DNA of 64,000 bases from Aquipseudomonas alcaligenes NBRC 14159 (GCF_000467105.1 NZ_BATI01000013.1:1-64000); one strand, 5' to 3'. Shown: positions 46,375-56,339, counted from the stretch's first letter. The notes: a model not told the origin generated them from the letters alone. Numbers and translations: made by a program.

Positions 46375-47490
46375 ATGGCCCTACCCCGCACCGCCGACAT
46401 CCCCAGTGAACTGCTGGAGGAGTTCCGCCTCGACACCGCCGAGCAGCTGCCGCGCTGCGAGCAGCTGCTGATCGAGCTGGAACGCTTTCCCGACGACAGC
46501 TCGCGCCTGCGCGAACTGTTCCGCCTGGTACATACCATCAAGGGCAGCCTGGGCTATGTCGAGCTGAACAACCTGCTGCCGCTGCCACAGGCCATGGAGG
46601 ACGTGCTCGAGCGTCTGCGCGGGGGCGCCCTGCACTTCGACAGCCTGCTCGGCGACATCCTGCTGCTCAGCCTCGACCAGCTGCGCAGCCTGATCGATGC
46701 GGCGCTGGGGCTGGCCGAGCCACCCGATCCGCACAGCATCGCCAGCCAGTGCCAGGCCCTGCGGGCGCTGGCGGCCGCCCCGCCGGCGCAGCAGGACGAG
46801 ATCCGCCGCACCCTGCTGCAGCACCTGGACCCCAGCACCCGTTTGCAACCGGCCGAGGTCGCCAGCCAGGAACAGATCCGCCAACTGTTCGAACGCCACG
46901 CCATCGCCCTGGATGCCGACCTGCAGTTCTTCATCGAACTGATGAGCGCCGGCGAGCATCGCTCGTTCTTCTGGCATGGCCGCGGCCTGCGCCTGCTCGA
47001 ACTGACGCTGGCCATCAACCACAGCGCCGGAGAACCGGTGGAGCCGGCACAACTGGCCGCCGCGGTATGCCTGCACGACCTCGGCATGGCCTTTCTACCA
47101 CTGGACCTGCTGCACAAGCGGAGCGCACTCAGCCGCGAGGAGCGCCGTCTGATGCAGAGTCACCCGCGCCTGGCCGGTGAACTGCTCAAACACATGCCGG
47201 CCTGGGCCAGCGCGCGCGAAATCATCCTGCAACATCAGGAGCATGCGGACGGCAGCGGCTACCCGAAAGGCCTGCGCGAAGCCGAGATCCACCCCGGCGC
47301 CCTGCTGCTGAACATCACCGACACTTTCGACGCCCGCACCCACGAGCGCGCCCACCAGACCCTGAGCAAGCGCCCGCGCCTGCGCGCCATCCTCGAGCTC
47401 AACAACCTGGCCGGCCAGCAGTTCAGCCGCCACTGGGTCGAGCACTTCAACCGCACCTTGCAACTCAGACCGGAGCTGGCCCATCTGTGA
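46375..47490 (+). CDS. Hpt domain fused to a diverged HD-GYP domain
   Basis: A 371-residue protein. Residues about 10-110 form an Hpt bundle with the phosphorylatable His in LVHTIKGSLGYVEL. Residues about 225-365 form an HD-GYP-like domain: CLHDLGMAFLP carries the HD pair but has Met where HDIGK proteins have Lys, and HQEHADGSGYP replaces the second His of HHExxDGxGYP. The substitutions make c-di-GMP hydrolysis uncertain. A two-component phosphorelay could control the HD-GYP half. GCGGAGACC precedes the start. It is divergent from aspS and upstream of dps and a diguanylate cyclase. Confidence 0.85.
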   Translation: MALPRTADIPSELLEEFRLDTAEQLPRCEQLLIELERFPDDSSRLRELFRLVHTIKGSLGYVELNNLLPLPQAMEDVLERLRGGALHFDSLLGDILLLSLDQLRSLIDAALGLAEPPDPHSIASQCQALRALAAAPPAQQDEIRRTLLQHLDPSTRLQPAEVASQEQIRQLFERHAIALDADLQFFIELMSAGEHRSFFWHGRGLRLLELTLAINHSAGEPVEPAQLAAAVCLHDLGMAFLPLDLLHKRSALSREERRLMQSHPRLAGELLKHMPAWASAREIILQHQEHADGSGYPKGLREAEIHPGALLLNITDTFDARTHERAHQTLSKRPRLRAILELNNLAGQQFSRHWVEHFNRTLQLRPELAHL

Positions 47491-47622
47491 CAGCGGGCGA
47501 GCGCCATAGCCAGCGACCATGAGCCCGATTGACACAAGACAAGCCGAGCGCCGCCCGCCCTGTGATAGGCTGCCGCCATCGAGGGGGGCGTCTGCCCCGG
47601 CAACCTGAGAGGAGATAAAGGT

Positions 47623-48093
47623 ATGGAAATCAACATCGGCATCGCCGAACAGGACCGCGCCGCCATTGCCGAAGGACTGTCCCGCCTGCTGGCGGACACC
47701 TACACCCTGTACCTGAAGACCCACAATTTCCACTGGAACGTCACCGGTCCGATGTTCAACACCCTGCACCTGATGTTCGAGGCGCAGTACACCGAGCTGG
47801 CCCTGGCGGTGGACCTGATAGCCGAGCGCATCCGCGCCCTGGGCTTCCCGGCACCGGGCACCTATGCCGCCTACGCACGCCTGTCGTCGATCAAGGAAGA
47901 GGAAGGCGTACCCTCCGCCGAGGACATGATCAAACTGCTGGTCCAGGGGCAGGAAGCGGTAGTGCGCACCGCCCGCGGCATCTTCCCGCTGCTGGACCGG
48001 GTCAGTGACGAACCGACCGCCGACCTGCTGACCCAGCGCATGCAGGTGCACGAGAAGACCGCCTGGATGCTGCGCAGCCTGCTGGCGGCCTGA
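47623..48093 (+). CDS. dps: Dps-family ferritin-like stress protein
   Basis: A 156-residue Dps/Dpr protein forming a 12-subunit iron-storing shell that protects DNA from peroxide. The ferroxidase site is in [26 protein letters not shown] (key residues His and Asp/Glu), here split as [11 protein letters not shown] and [26 protein letters not shown] precedes the start. It ends at a terminator. Confidence 0.94.
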   Translation: MEINIGIAEQDRAAIAEGLSRLLADTYTLYLKTHNFHWNVTGPMFNTLHLMFEAQYTELALAVDLIAERIRALGFPAPGTYAAYARLSSIKEEEGVPSAEDMIKLLVQGQEAVVRTARGIFPLLDRVSDEPTADLLTQRMQVHEKTAWMLRSLLAA

Positions 48094-48110
48094 CCACTCG
48101 GCGCAGACGA

Positions 48111-48135
48111 AAGGCCCGGCCAGACCGGGCCTTTT
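48111..48135 (+). terminator. Terminator of dps
   Basis: AAGGCCCGG/CCGGGCCTT with a 5-nt loop and TTTT, 18 bp after dps. Confidence 0.82.
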
Positions 48136-48199
48136 GCGAGGCGATCCGCCCCCAACTACTCTATTCTTTGTCCATTCGCCCCACCCCACAGTGACGTGC

Positions 48200-49267
48200 A
48201 TGAGCCAGCCGCCGAAAGCTCCCTCCATCCTCGAGCAATACCCGGAAGAAACCCGCGAGGCCGCGGACTTGCTCAAGCAGGCGGTGCCGCACATGGTGCG
48301 CCACGACATCCCGCCGAACCCGGTGCACTACGCCCTCTGGTACACCTACTGCCAGGGCCAGGAGCCCGAGCTGAACCGGCGCCTGGACAAGATCGTCAAC
48401 GACTTCATCAGCTTCCCCCCGGAAACCGCACTCAAACTGTTCCGTGAATACGTGATCCATGGCGAGCTGGAGGAGGCGCGTACCGGCCAGCAGCAGGTGA
48501 TCGAGCTGGTCGACGACATCGAGCACGGCGTGGCACGCAGCGTCAGTGGCAGCCAGCACTACCAGGCCAGCCTGTCCCAGGGCCTGGCCGCCTTGCAGGA
48601 GCCGATAGTCGACGACCTGCCCGGCGTACTCAACGAGCTGCAGCTGAGCACCCAGCAGATGCAGGATCAGCAGGAACAGTTCCTCTATCGCCTGCGCGCC
48701 GCCCAGTCGGAGATCCAGAACCTGCGCAGCCAGCTGGAGCGCGCCCAGGCCGCCGCCACCCTGGACAGCCTGACCCACGTCTTCAACCGCCATGCATTCA
48801 CCCGCCTGCTGGAACAGGCACTGGCCGGCGACACCAAGGGCCTGGCACTGGTGATGCTGGATATCGACCACTTCAAGCAGTTCAACGACCAGTACGGCCA
48901 CCCCCTGGGTGACCGCGTGCTGCAGCACGTCGGCCAACTGCTGCGCGACCTGCTGCCCGCCCGCGGCGTGGCCGCCCGCTACGGCGGCGAGGAATTCTGC
49001 GTGATCCTCCAGGACTGCTTCGACATCGGCACCGCCAGCGACTTCGCCGAACAGCTGCGCCAGAAAATCCAGGCACTGCGGGTCAAGGTGCGCAGCACCG
49101 ACAAGGTACTGGATACCATCACCGCATCCTTCGGCCTGGCCCTGGCCGAGCCGGGCGACACCTTCGACAGCCTGGTCACCCGGGCCGACGATGCGCTCTA
49201 CAAGGCCAAGCGCAATGGCCGCAACCAGATCCACCCACCCACCCCGGAAACCGCGCTAAGCGCTTGA
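48200..49267 (+). CDS. Diguanylate cyclase (GGDEF)
   Basis: A 355-residue cytoplasmic protein. An N-terminal helical region of about 170 residues (PPNPVHYALWYTYCQG near 50) resembles the sensor-like helical part of several Pseudomonas cyclases. A coiled coil at about 155-185 leads into a GGDEF domain with active motif YGGEEF and DSLTHVFNR. No RxxD inhibitory site is visible upstream of GGEEF, so product inhibition may be absent. There is no membrane anchor. I chose ATG 48200 (MSQPPKAP), although its ribosome site is poor. Confidence 0.9.
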   Translation: MSQPPKAPSILEQYPEETREAADLLKQAVPHMVRHDIPPNPVHYALWYTYCQGQEPELNRRLDKIVNDFISFPPETALKLFREYVIHGELEEARTGQQQVIELVDDIEHGVARSVSGSQHYQASLSQGLAALQEPIVDDLPGVLNELQLSTQQMQDQQEQFLYRLRAAQSEIQNLRSQLERAQAAATLDSLTHVFNRHAFTRLLEQALAGDTKGLALVMLDIDHFKQFNDQYGHPLGDRVLQHVGQLLRDLLPARGVAARYGGEEFCVILQDCFDIGTASDFAEQLRQKIQALRVKVRSTDKVLDTITASFGLALAEPGDTFDSLVTRADDALYKAKRNGRNQIHPPTPETALSA

Positions 49268-49407
49268 TTTGAGTGGCCATCCCCTTTGCGGTTAAATACT
49301 GCCTGTGCCGCGCGACGGCGGCATAGGCGGACCGTCGCATCCATTCATCGGGTTCACGCCGGCTCCGCTCCTCGATAAGCCATCTCGAACAAGCGAGTTT
49401 CTTGACT

Positions 49408-50016
49408 ATGTTGAAGATCGTTCACCTGATCACGGGCTGCGGCGCCCTGCTGCTGTCCCTTGCGCCCAGCCTGCGCAGCGCAACCCTGCCCTACCTGCAA
49501 CAACCCGACGCGCTCTATCTGGCCCTGTTCGGCCTGACCAACCTGTTCCTGGCTCCGTTGCTGCCGGTACGCCATGCCGGCCTGCGCAACCAGCTGCAGG
49601 CCCTGGCATCGGCCCTGCTGGTATTTGCCAGCGTACTGCAGGCACTGATCCTGCTCGCCCCGCTGGCGCAGATCGGCAACCAGCCGGCGGTCGCCCTGAG
49701 CCTCGCCATACTGCTGGCCGCAGTCCTGCTGCACCTGGCCATCAACCTGGGCAAGCGCAACCCGCGCCCCCAGACCACCCGCCGCGAGCTCGACGAGAAT
49801 CGCGAAACCGGCACGGTGAAGTGGTTCAATACCTCCAAGGGCTTCGGCTTCATTTCCCGCGACCAGGGCGATGACATCTTCGTGCACTTCCGCGCCATCC
49901 GCGGCGAGGGCCACCGCATCCTGGTCGAAGGCCAGCGCGTCGAGTTCTCGGTCATGCAGCGCGACAAGGGCCTGCAGGCCGAAGACGTGGTAGTGGCCCT
50001 GCCCGGCCAGCGCTGA
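49408..50016 (+). CDS. Membrane-anchored cold-shock-domain protein
   Basis: A 202-residue protein. The N-terminal 115 or so residues form four likely transmembrane helices; the C-terminal 70 are a full cold-shock domain with [15 protein letters not shown] (RNP1) and DIFVHF (RNP2). The OB domain binds single-stranded nucleic acid and would lie on the cytoplasmic face. I chose ATG 49408 ([10 protein letters not shown]). A homologue with the same fusion is found beside dps and slyX in P. aeruginosa. Its role is unknown. Confidence 0.87.
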   Translation: MLKIVHLITGCGALLLSLAPSLRSATLPYLQQPDALYLALFGLTNLFLAPLLPVRHAGLRNQLQALASALLVFASVLQALILLAPLAQIGNQPAVALSLAILLAAVLLHLAINLGKRNPRPQTTRRELDENRETGTVKWFNTSKGFGFISRDQGDDIFVHFRAIRGEGHRILVEGQRVEFSVMQRDKGLQAEDVVVALPGQR

Positions 50017-50026
50017 ACGCCCCCAT

Positions 50027-50054
50027 AAAAAAGCCCGCAGAACGCGGGCTTTTT
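50027..50054. terminator. Bidirectional terminator between the cold-shock gene and slyX
   Basis: AGCCCGC-AGAAC-GCGGGCT has A6 on one side and T5 on the other, so it can serve both convergent transcripts. Confidence 0.87.
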
Positions 50055-50061
50055 CATTTAT

Positions 50062-50268
50062 TCAGTAATGCGGTGGCGGCGCCTCATCCTCGGCGATACC
50101 GAACTGGCCGGCCATTTCCTCCTGACGACGTGCCAGAGCGGCAATCTGCAACTGCAGACGCTCCAGCACACGCTGCTGCTCCACCACCACGTCATTGAGC
50201 GCCGTGATGGTGTCATCCTGAAAGGCGAGCCGGGTTTCCAGCTCGATGACGCGCTGCTCAAGCTCCAT
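50062..50268 (-). CDS. slyX: SlyX family protein
   Basis: A 68-residue coiled-coil protein starting [20 protein letters not shown] and ending PPPHY, as is typical of SlyX. Function is unknown. It lies 3 bp after the HIT gene. Confidence 0.93.
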   Translation of the reverse strand: MELEQRVIELETRLAFQDDTITALNDVVVEQQRVLERLQLQIAALARRQEEMAGQFGIAEDEAPPPHY

Positions 50269-50271
50269 TTC

Positions 50272-50697
50272 TCAACCCTCGGCAAACTGGAAGTCATTGG
50301 TCAGCACCAGCCGCAAGCGCTGCTGCAATGCGGCGATCTCGGCCACCTCATAGGGACGTGCCGGCAGGCGCCCCCAGACCGGTGCGGGCCACGCAGGGTC
50401 GTCTCGGCGCCGGACGATCACATGCATGTGTAGCTGACTGACCACATTACCCAGGGTGGCAACGTTCATCTTGTCGGCAACGAAGGCATCCTTGAACGTT
50501 TCCGCCAGGCGCGTGGTTTCCAGCCATAGCTGTTGCTGATCGGCCTGGTCCAGATGAAACAGCTCGCTGACCGCCTCGCGCCTCGGCACCAGAATGAACC
50601 AGGGGTAGTTGGCGTCGTTCATCAGCAACAGCCGGCATAAGGGAAAATCTCCGATAGCCAGGGTGTCCTGTTGCAAGCGGGGGTCGAGAGCAAACAT
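50272..50697 (-). CDS. HIT domain protein
   Basis: A 141-residue histidine-triad protein. The catalytic block reads QLHMHVIVRRR, so the first His of HxHxH is Gln while the two others are present; this is common in this Pseudomonas subgroup. Nucleotide hydrolase or transferase activity is expected but the substrate is unknown. AAAGGAC supports ATG 50697. Confidence 0.88.
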   Translation of the reverse strand: MFALDPRLQQDTLAIGDFPLCRLLLMNDANYPWFILVPRREAVSELFHLDQADQQQLWLETTRLAETFKDAFVADKMNVATLGNVVSQLHMHVIVRRRDDPAWPAPVWGRLPARPYEVAEIAALQQRLRLVLTNDFQFAEG

Positions 50698-51436
50698 CGT
50701 ATGTCCTTTGAGCGGGTAACCGGCGGGTGAACAGAGTTAGACCTATCCATTCGCGAAAGGCTAACGCCTGCCGCTCGCCAGCACCAGGCAGCCCCAAAAC
50801 AATGCACCGCCACTGCAACCCACCGCCTGGCCACGCTACCTCTCCCGCCCACTGCGCCCCAGGAACGAGCAGAGCAGCCTCCAACGCCCACAAATTGAAC
50901 AGGCGCACAGGAAAAAGCGTTACCAGCGGGTAAATTCCACCAGCGTCAGGTAACGCCTGCGGTTTACTCCCAAGTGGGCAAGACAGCCACCATGACTGCA
51001 TTCAAGCGAACGCAAACCCAGGCCCGGAGCGGCTCGACCGCCGCCATCAGGCGATCCGGAAGCCGAGTACGAATATTTTTTGCAGCACCGGCATTTTGTG
51101 CATGAAAGTTGCTTTAGCACTGGCACCGTCAGTACCGAGCAACCCTCGAACGGTTCGCGACACTCGCCATGGACGACAAAAGCCCCTAAGCGATTGGATT
51201 TGCAGACTTTTCGAAGCAGCCTGGTGCGGGAGCCGCATGCGGCGACAACCTACAGAAAAGCGACACCGCAATTGCAATTTTGCGACACGCAATTGAATAA
51301 AGCGTAGGGAATCAATGATATCTGTCGCCAACTTAAATCAGCGTGCTATAAGTTAGCGCCGACACAAAAAGAAAGAGCCGCCCATACAACAACACAATGG
51401 GTAGCACAACTCTTCTAAACCAAAGGAGCAATCACA
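50698..51436. promoter_or_regulatory. 739-bp gap with the oprD upstream region
   Basis: No gene is supported. The stretch has an inverted pair GCGTTACC (50917-50924) and GGTAACGC (50949-50956). It also has a near-exact direct repeat, GCGACACCGCAATTG (51259-51273) and GCGACACGCAATTG (51281-51294), possibly paired regulator sites. A TATAAG at about 51347-51352 could be a -10 element. AAAGGAGC lies 9 bp before the porin start. The AT content rises toward the gene, as in many porin promoters. Confidence 0.45.
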
Positions 51437-52792
51437 ATGCAAGTGATGAAGTGGAGCGCACTGGCTCTGGCCGTGACCGCAGGTACCACCCAACTGGCTT
51501 TCGCCAGCGCGCAGTCTGAGTCCAAGGGCTTTGTTGAAGACAGCAGCTTCGACGTTCTGAACAAGAACTTCTTCTTACACCGCGACTTCCGCAACAATGG
51601 CGCAGGCAATGGCGGAAGCGCTGACGATCAGAACTATCGTCAAGAGTGGGCCCACGGCATTACCGCTCTCTACGAGTCGGGCTATACCGTAGGCACCGTA
51701 GGTTTCGGCGTAGACGCCCACGGCATGCTGGGCATCAAGCTCGACAGCGGCCGCGGCACTACAGGCACCGGCCTGCTGCCGATCGACAGCGATGGTCGCG
51801 CGGAAGACGATTACTCCTACGCCGGTGGCGCGGTGAAGATGCGCATCTCCAATACCGAACTGAAGTACGGCAACCTGTTCCCGACCGCCCCGGTCTTCGC
51901 CACTAGCACCGCCCGCCTGCTGCCAGCCAGTGCAGAAGGCTTCCAGCTGTCAAGCAGCGAAATCGAGAACCTTAGCCTGGATGCCGGCCACTTCACGTCC
52001 ATTCGCGACGGCAGCATGAGCACCAACAGCGACGGCGAAATCGCCACTTCCTATGCTGGCGTTACAGCTAAAAGCGCCGACTATGTCGGCGGCAGTTACA
52101 GCTTCAGCGATGACTTCAGCGTAAGCCTGTACGGCTCCGAGCTGGAAGACATCTGGCGCCAGTACTACGGCAACGCCAACTACAACATTGCGTTCAGCGA
52201 CAGCCAAGCACTGAACTTCGATTTCAACATCTATCGTACCGTGGACGAAGGCTCAGCCAAGGCCGGCGAACTAAACAACACAATCTTCTCCCTAGCTGCT
52301 GCCTACACCCTAGGCGCCCATAAGTTCACCCTCGCCCATCAGCGCAATAACGGCGACGAACCTATGGACTACATCATGATGGATGGCTTCAACTACGGTG
52401 ACTCGGTCTTCCTGGCCAACTCCGTCCAATACTCCGACTTCAACGGCCCTGGCGAGAAGTCCTGGCAGGTCCGCTATGATCTCGATATGGCCGCCTTCGG
52501 CGTACCCGGCCTGAGCTTCATGGCCCGCTACATCACCGGCAGCGATGTCGACGGCACCAATGCCGACGTGAACGGTGCATTTGCTGGCGCCTATGGTAGC
52601 GACGGCAAGGAGTGGGAGCGCGACCTTCAAGTCAAGTATGTGTTCCAGGAAGGCCCCGCGAAGGATCTTTCCATCACCGTCCGCCAGGCCACCTGGCGTA
52701 GCAACAATGACATGGGCTGGGTCTACTCCGGCGGCTCCAGCGCGCTGGACGAAGTTCGCGTGATCACCGAATATCCGTTGGATATTCTGTAA
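51437..52792 (+). CDS. oprD: OprD-family outer-membrane porin
   Basis: A 451-residue porin. The signal peptide ends near residue 24 (LAFASA). The OprD start FVEDSSFDVLNKNFFLHRDFR is present (as FVEDSSFDVLNKNFFL) and an 18-strand barrel follows with GFGVDAHGMLGIKLDSG and LPIDSDGRAEDDYSYAGG. The C-terminus is YPLDIL rather than ending in Phe. The family takes up basic amino acids, peptides or small acids; the substrate cannot be told. It is flanked by a long 5' region and a terminator. Confidence 0.9.
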   Translation: MQVMKWSALALAVTAGTTQLAFASAQSESKGFVEDSSFDVLNKNFFLHRDFRNNGAGNGGSADDQNYRQEWAHGITALYESGYTVGTVGFGVDAHGMLGIKLDSGRGTTGTGLLPIDSDGRAEDDYSYAGGAVKMRISNTELKYGNLFPTAPVFATSTARLLPASAEGFQLSSSEIENLSLDAGHFTSIRDGSMSTNSDGEIATSYAGVTAKSADYVGGSYSFSDDFSVSLYGSELEDIWRQYYGNANYNIAFSDSQALNFDFNIYRTVDEGSAKAGELNNTIFSLAAAYTLGAHKFTLAHQRNNGDEPMDYIMMDGFNYGDSVFLANSVQYSDFNGPGEKSWQVRYDLDMAAFGVPGLSFMARYITGSDVDGTNADVNGAFAGAYGSDGKEWERDLQVKYVFQEGPAKDLSITVRQATWRSNNDMGWVYSGGSSALDEVRVITEYPLDIL

Positions 52793-52810
52793 GCATCCTT
52801 CGAGCTGTAA

Positions 52811-52838
52811 AAGAACCCGGCCTAGGCCGGGTTCTTTT
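52811..52838. terminator. Terminator of the porin gene
   Basis: A full palindrome AAGAACCCGGCC/GGCCGGGTTCTT followed by T, 19 bp after the stop. It may also serve the convergent thioesterase gene. Confidence 0.87.
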
Positions 52839-52862
52839 TATACGCCGTCGCAACTTATTGCG

Positions 52863-53279
52863 TTATTGTGGCAACGCGTAGGTCCCGGTGACATGAGCCA
52901 CCAGTTCGCCCTCCTCACCCTGCGAGTAAAGCTGCACCTCACACACCGCCTGGCGCCTGGACAAGCGCAGGATGCGCGCCTCGGCGATCAGGTCCAGCGG
53001 CTTGGGCCTGGCCAGGAAGTTGATGTTCAGGTTGGCGGTCACCGCCATCTCCACCCGCCCCAGACGCCCGAGCACCACCGCGTACATGGCGGCATCGGCC
53101 AGTGACATGATGGTCGGCCCCGACAGGGTGCCCCCCGGCCGCACCAGCTTGCCGTGGAAAGGTACCCGCGCCACCGCCAGATCGGCCTCAAGGCGGTCGA
53201 TCCGCAGATCGATATCCTCGGCCATCGGCACCCCCGCCCGGATCAGGGCCTGCACCTGGCCCGCCGTCAGCTCCGCCAT
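52863..53279 (-). CDS. PaaI-family hotdog thioesterase
   Basis: A 138-residue hotdog-fold protein with GGTLSGPTIMSLADAAMYAVVL, the helix carrying the active-site acidic residue, and ANLNINFLARPKPLDLIAEARIL. It would hydrolyse acyl- or aryl-CoA; substrate unknown. I chose ATG 53279 (MAELTAGQ) with GGGAG upstream. It is divergent from proS. Confidence 0.85.
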   Translation of the reverse strand: MAELTAGQVQALIRAGVPMAEDIDLRIDRLEADLAVARVPFHGKLVRPGGTLSGPTIMSLADAAMYAVVLGRLGRVEMAVTANLNINFLARPKPLDLIAEARILRLSRRQAVCEVQLYSQGEEGELVAHVTGTYALPQ

Positions 53280-53371
53280 CTTCGACTCCCGCTCCATCCT
53301 GTACGCCACATGGCTGGCACCGTACAATGCCGAGTCATTATTTGCCCCCGCAACCGACATAACGGCCAAAC

Positions 53372-55087
53372 ATGCGTACCAGTCAGTACCTGCTCTCGAC
53401 CCTCAAGGAAACCCCCTCCGACGCCGTGGTGATCAGCCACCAGCTGATGCTGCGTGCCGGCCTGATCCGCAAGCTGGCCTCCGGCATGTACACCTGGATG
53501 CCGATGGGGCTGCGCGTACTGCGCAAGGCCGAAGCCATAGTGCGCGAAGAGATGAATGCCGCCGGCGCCCTCGAGGTACTGATGCCGGCCGTGCAGCCGG
53601 CCGAGCTGTGGCAGGAGTCCGGCCGCTGGGAGCAGTACGGCCCCGAGCTGCTGCGCATCAAGGATCGTCACGATCGCGATTTCTGCCTGGGCCCGACCCA
53701 TGAGGAAGTGATCACCGATCTGGCGCGCAACGAACTGAACAGCTACAAGCAGTTGCCGATCAACCTGTACCAGATCCAGACCAAGTTCCGCGACGAGATC
53801 CGCCCGCGCTTCGGCCTGATGCGTGGCCGCGAGTTCATCATGAAGGACGCTTACTCCTTCCACCTGGACCAGGCCTCGCTGCAGGAAACCTATGACCGCA
53901 TGCACCAGGCCTACTGCAATGTGTTCACCCGCCTGGGCCTGAACTTCCGCCCGGTGCAGGCCGACACCGGCTCCATCGGCGGCACCGGCTCCCACGAGTT
54001 CCACGTGCTGGCCGAGTCCGGCGAAGACGATATCGCCTTCAGCGACAGCTCCGACTACGCCGCCAACATCGAGAAGGCCGAGGCCATCCCGCGCGAGAAA
54101 GAACGCGGCGCGGCCACCGAGGAACTGCGCCTGGTCGACACCCCCGAGGCCAAGACCATCGACGACCTGGTGGCCCAGTTCGGTCTGGCCATCGAGAAGA
54201 CCGTCAAGACCCTGGTGGTGCATGCCGCCGAGGAAGGCAAGCTGGTCGCCCTGATCGTGCGCGGCGACCACGAGCTGAACGAGATCAAGGCCGCCAACCA
54301 CGAGCTGGTCGCCAGCCCCCTGGTGTTCGCCTCCGAGGCCGAGATCCGCGCCGCCATCGGCGCCGGCCCCGGCTCGCTGGGCCCGCTGAACCTGCCGATC
54401 CCCTGCGTGATCGACCGTTCGGTGGCCCTGATGAGCGACTTCGGCGCCGGCGCCAACCTCGACGGCAAGCACTACTTCGGCCTCAACTGGGAGCGCGACC
54501 TGCCGCTGCCGGCCGTCGCCGACCTGCGCAACGCGGTCGAAGGCGACCCCAGCCCGGACGGCAAGGGCACCCTGGTGATCAAGCGCGGCATCGAAGTCGG
54601 CCATATCTTCCAGCTCGGCACCAAGTACAGCGAGGCCATGGGCTGCAAGGTCCTGGGCGAGAGCGGCAAGCCGATCACCCTGACCATGGGCTGCTATGGC
54701 ATCGGCGTATCGCGCGTGGTGGCCGCGGCCATCGAGCAGAACTGGGACGAGCGCGGCATCCTCTGGACCGACGCCCTGGCGCCCTTCCAGATCGCCCTGG
54801 TGCCGATGAAGTACGAGAACGAAGCCGTGCGCGCCGCCACCGACAAGCTCTACGCCGAGCTGACCGCCGCCGGCTACGAGGTGCTGCTGGACGATCGCGA
54901 CAAGAAGACCAGCCCCGGGGTGAAGTTCGCCGACATGGAGCTGATCGGCATCCCGCACCGCATCGTGGTCAGCGAGCGCGGCCTGGCCGAGGGCAACCTC
55001 GAATACAAGCACCGCCGCGACAGCGAGAGCCAGCAGATGCCGGCCGCCGAGATTCTGTCGTTCCTCGCCAACCGCATCGCCCGCTGA
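53372..55087 (+). CDS. proS: Prolyl-tRNA synthetase
   Basis: A 571-residue bacterial-type class II enzyme. Motif 1 is near [15 protein letters not shown], motif 2 [20 protein letters not shown], the INS editing domain spans about residues 225-405, and motif 3 is [14 protein letters not shown], followed by the anticodon domain. It has its own promoter opposite the thioesterase. Confidence 0.96.
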   Translation: MRTSQYLLSTLKETPSDAVVISHQLMLRAGLIRKLASGMYTWMPMGLRVLRKAEAIVREEMNAAGALEVLMPAVQPAELWQESGRWEQYGPELLRIKDRHDRDFCLGPTHEEVITDLARNELNSYKQLPINLYQIQTKFRDEIRPRFGLMRGREFIMKDAYSFHLDQASLQETYDRMHQAYCNVFTRLGLNFRPVQADTGSIGGTGSHEFHVLAESGEDDIAFSDSSDYAANIEKAEAIPREKERGAATEELRLVDTPEAKTIDDLVAQFGLAIEKTVKTLVVHAAEEGKLVALIVRGDHELNEIKAANHELVASPLVFASEAEIRAAIGAGPGSLGPLNLPIPCVIDRSVALMSDFGAGANLDGKHYFGLNWERDLPLPAVADLRNAVEGDPSPDGKGTLVIKRGIEVGHIFQLGTKYSEAMGCKVLGESGKPITLTMGCYGIGVSRVVAAAIEQNWDERGILWTDALAPFQIALVPMKYENEAVRAATDKLYAELTAAGYEVLLDDRDKKTSPGVKFADMELIGIPHRIVVSERGLAEGNLEYKHRRDSESQQMPAAEILSFLANRIAR

Positions 55088-55110
55088 GTCCGACCGACCA
55101 AGAAGCCCGC

Positions 55111-56061
55111 ATGTTCCAGCGAAACACCCTCCGTATCGGCGCCGCCCTGTGCGGCGCCCTCTTCCTCGGCGGCTGCGCCAACCAGCTGCCACAGCGCAGC
55201 GAGCACGAGGAACGCTTCGAGCGTCGTCTGCTCGATCACAGCCTGCAGATCGACGTGGGCGAGCCGCGCGTACTGGAACTGCCGCAGCGCCGCGTGCGCG
55301 TGCATGAACAGAAGACCTTCGAGGTCACCGAGTTCGAGGTCACTCGCCGCTACGACCGCTACACCCCCTACCAGCCCTGGCGCGAACTCTACGAGGTGCC
55401 GCTGGGCGCGGTGGCGGTGGTCGCCGGCATCGGTGCCAACGCGCTCAACGTGGTGATGCTCGGCCGCCTGCCGGACAGCGTGACCAAGGACTGGATCAGC
55501 TACGGCTTCGCCGGCATGAACCCGGCGATGAACGTCGAATCCAACGGCCGCGCCGAGCAGAACCTGGCCGCCATCGAGGAGCTGCAGCGTGACAAGCGCA
55601 TGGATTACTCCAGCCTGCCCTGGGCCGAGCGCCCGGTACAGGTCAAGGCCGGCAAGGACAGCTTCGAGCTGACCACCGACAGGTCCGGCGTGCTGCGCCT
55701 GAACCTGCTCGACGGACCTTTCGCCGAGCACGACGCCAGCCATATCGGCACCCTGCTGCTGAGCGTGGAAGATCCGCAGGACGGTACGCGCACCGAAGCC
55801 ACCCTGCTGGTCAGCCGCGACCTGCGCGGCAAGCTGCGCGAGGCTCATTCCCTGATCTACGACGACCTCGAGGATGACGAGGTCGGCCAGTGGGTACACC
55901 GGGTCAAGCGCCTGTCCGACCTGGGCCTGGAGGAAGAGGCCAGCGAGCTGGAACAGAGCCTGATCGAACTGACCCGCAACGATCCGGAGCTGCAGGCCGA
56001 GTTCCTCGAGGCCTTGCTCAAGGACGCCGGCCGCCTGGCAGCCGATCCCGGCGAGGATTGA
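55111..56061 (+). CDS. Lipoprotein of unknown function
   Basis: A 316-residue lipoprotein with the lipobox LGGC at Cys22. The following region includes PWRELYEVPLGAVAVVAGIGANALNVVMLG, with a hydrophobic segment near residue 105, and an acidic C-terminal half (YDDLEDDEVGQW). It begins 23 bp after proS and is probably co-transcribed. A hypothetical gene in the same place is found in P. aeruginosa. I do not know its function. Confidence 0.82.
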   Translation: MFQRNTLRIGAALCGALFLGGCANQLPQRSEHEERFERRLLDHSLQIDVGEPRVLELPQRRVRVHEQKTFEVTEFEVTRRYDRYTPYQPWRELYEVPLGAVAVVAGIGANALNVVMLGRLPDSVTKDWISYGFAGMNPAMNVESNGRAEQNLAAIEELQRDKRMDYSSLPWAERPVQVKAGKDSFELTTDRSGVLRLNLLDGPFAEHDASHIGTLLLSVEDPQDGTRTEATLLVSRDLRGKLREAHSLIYDDLEDDEVGQWVHRVKRLSDLGLEEEASELEQSLIELTRNDPELQAEFLEALLKDAGRLAADPGED

Positions 56062-56334
56062 TCAGCGACGCACGACGAAGCCGGTGACGCCCTGCACCGG
56101 CTGCTCCTCCAGCTCCACCCGCTCGACCTGCGCGCGCTCGGGACCTTGCTCCAGCCAGGCGGCCAGCTCCTGCACCGCGCTCTGCGCGCCCTCCATCAGT
56201 ACCTCGACCCGCCCATCATTCAGGTTGCGTACCCAGCCATCCAGGTCGAGGCGTTCGGCCTGCTCCGCGGTGCACTGGCGAAAACTCACGCCCTGCACCC
56301 TGCCAGTGACGAAACCGTGCATACAGATGCGCAT
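56062..56334 (-). CDS. acyP: Acylphosphatase
   Basis: A 90-residue acylphosphatase hydrolysing carboxyl-phosphate bonds. The catalytic Arg and Asn are in VTGRVQGVSFRQCT and GWVRNLNDGRVEVLMEG. ATG 56334 is favoured by GGGAG 8 bp upstream. Its start is 5 bp after the TlpA-like gene stop. Confidence 0.94.
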   Translation of the reverse strand: MRICMHGFVTGRVQGVSFRQCTAEQAERLDLDGWVRNLNDGRVEVLMEGAQSAVQELAAWLEQGPERAQVERVELEEQPVQGVTGFVVRR

Positions 56335-56339
56335 AACCA

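Noticed and set aside
50920..51331. Several frames of 65-95 codons in the porin leader on both strands.
   Set aside because: They overlap one another, lack ribosome sites and show no protein-like composition.
53267..55192. A 641-codon open frame antisense to proS.
   Set aside because: It mirrors the proS codon bias, has no ribosome site and no recognisable domain.
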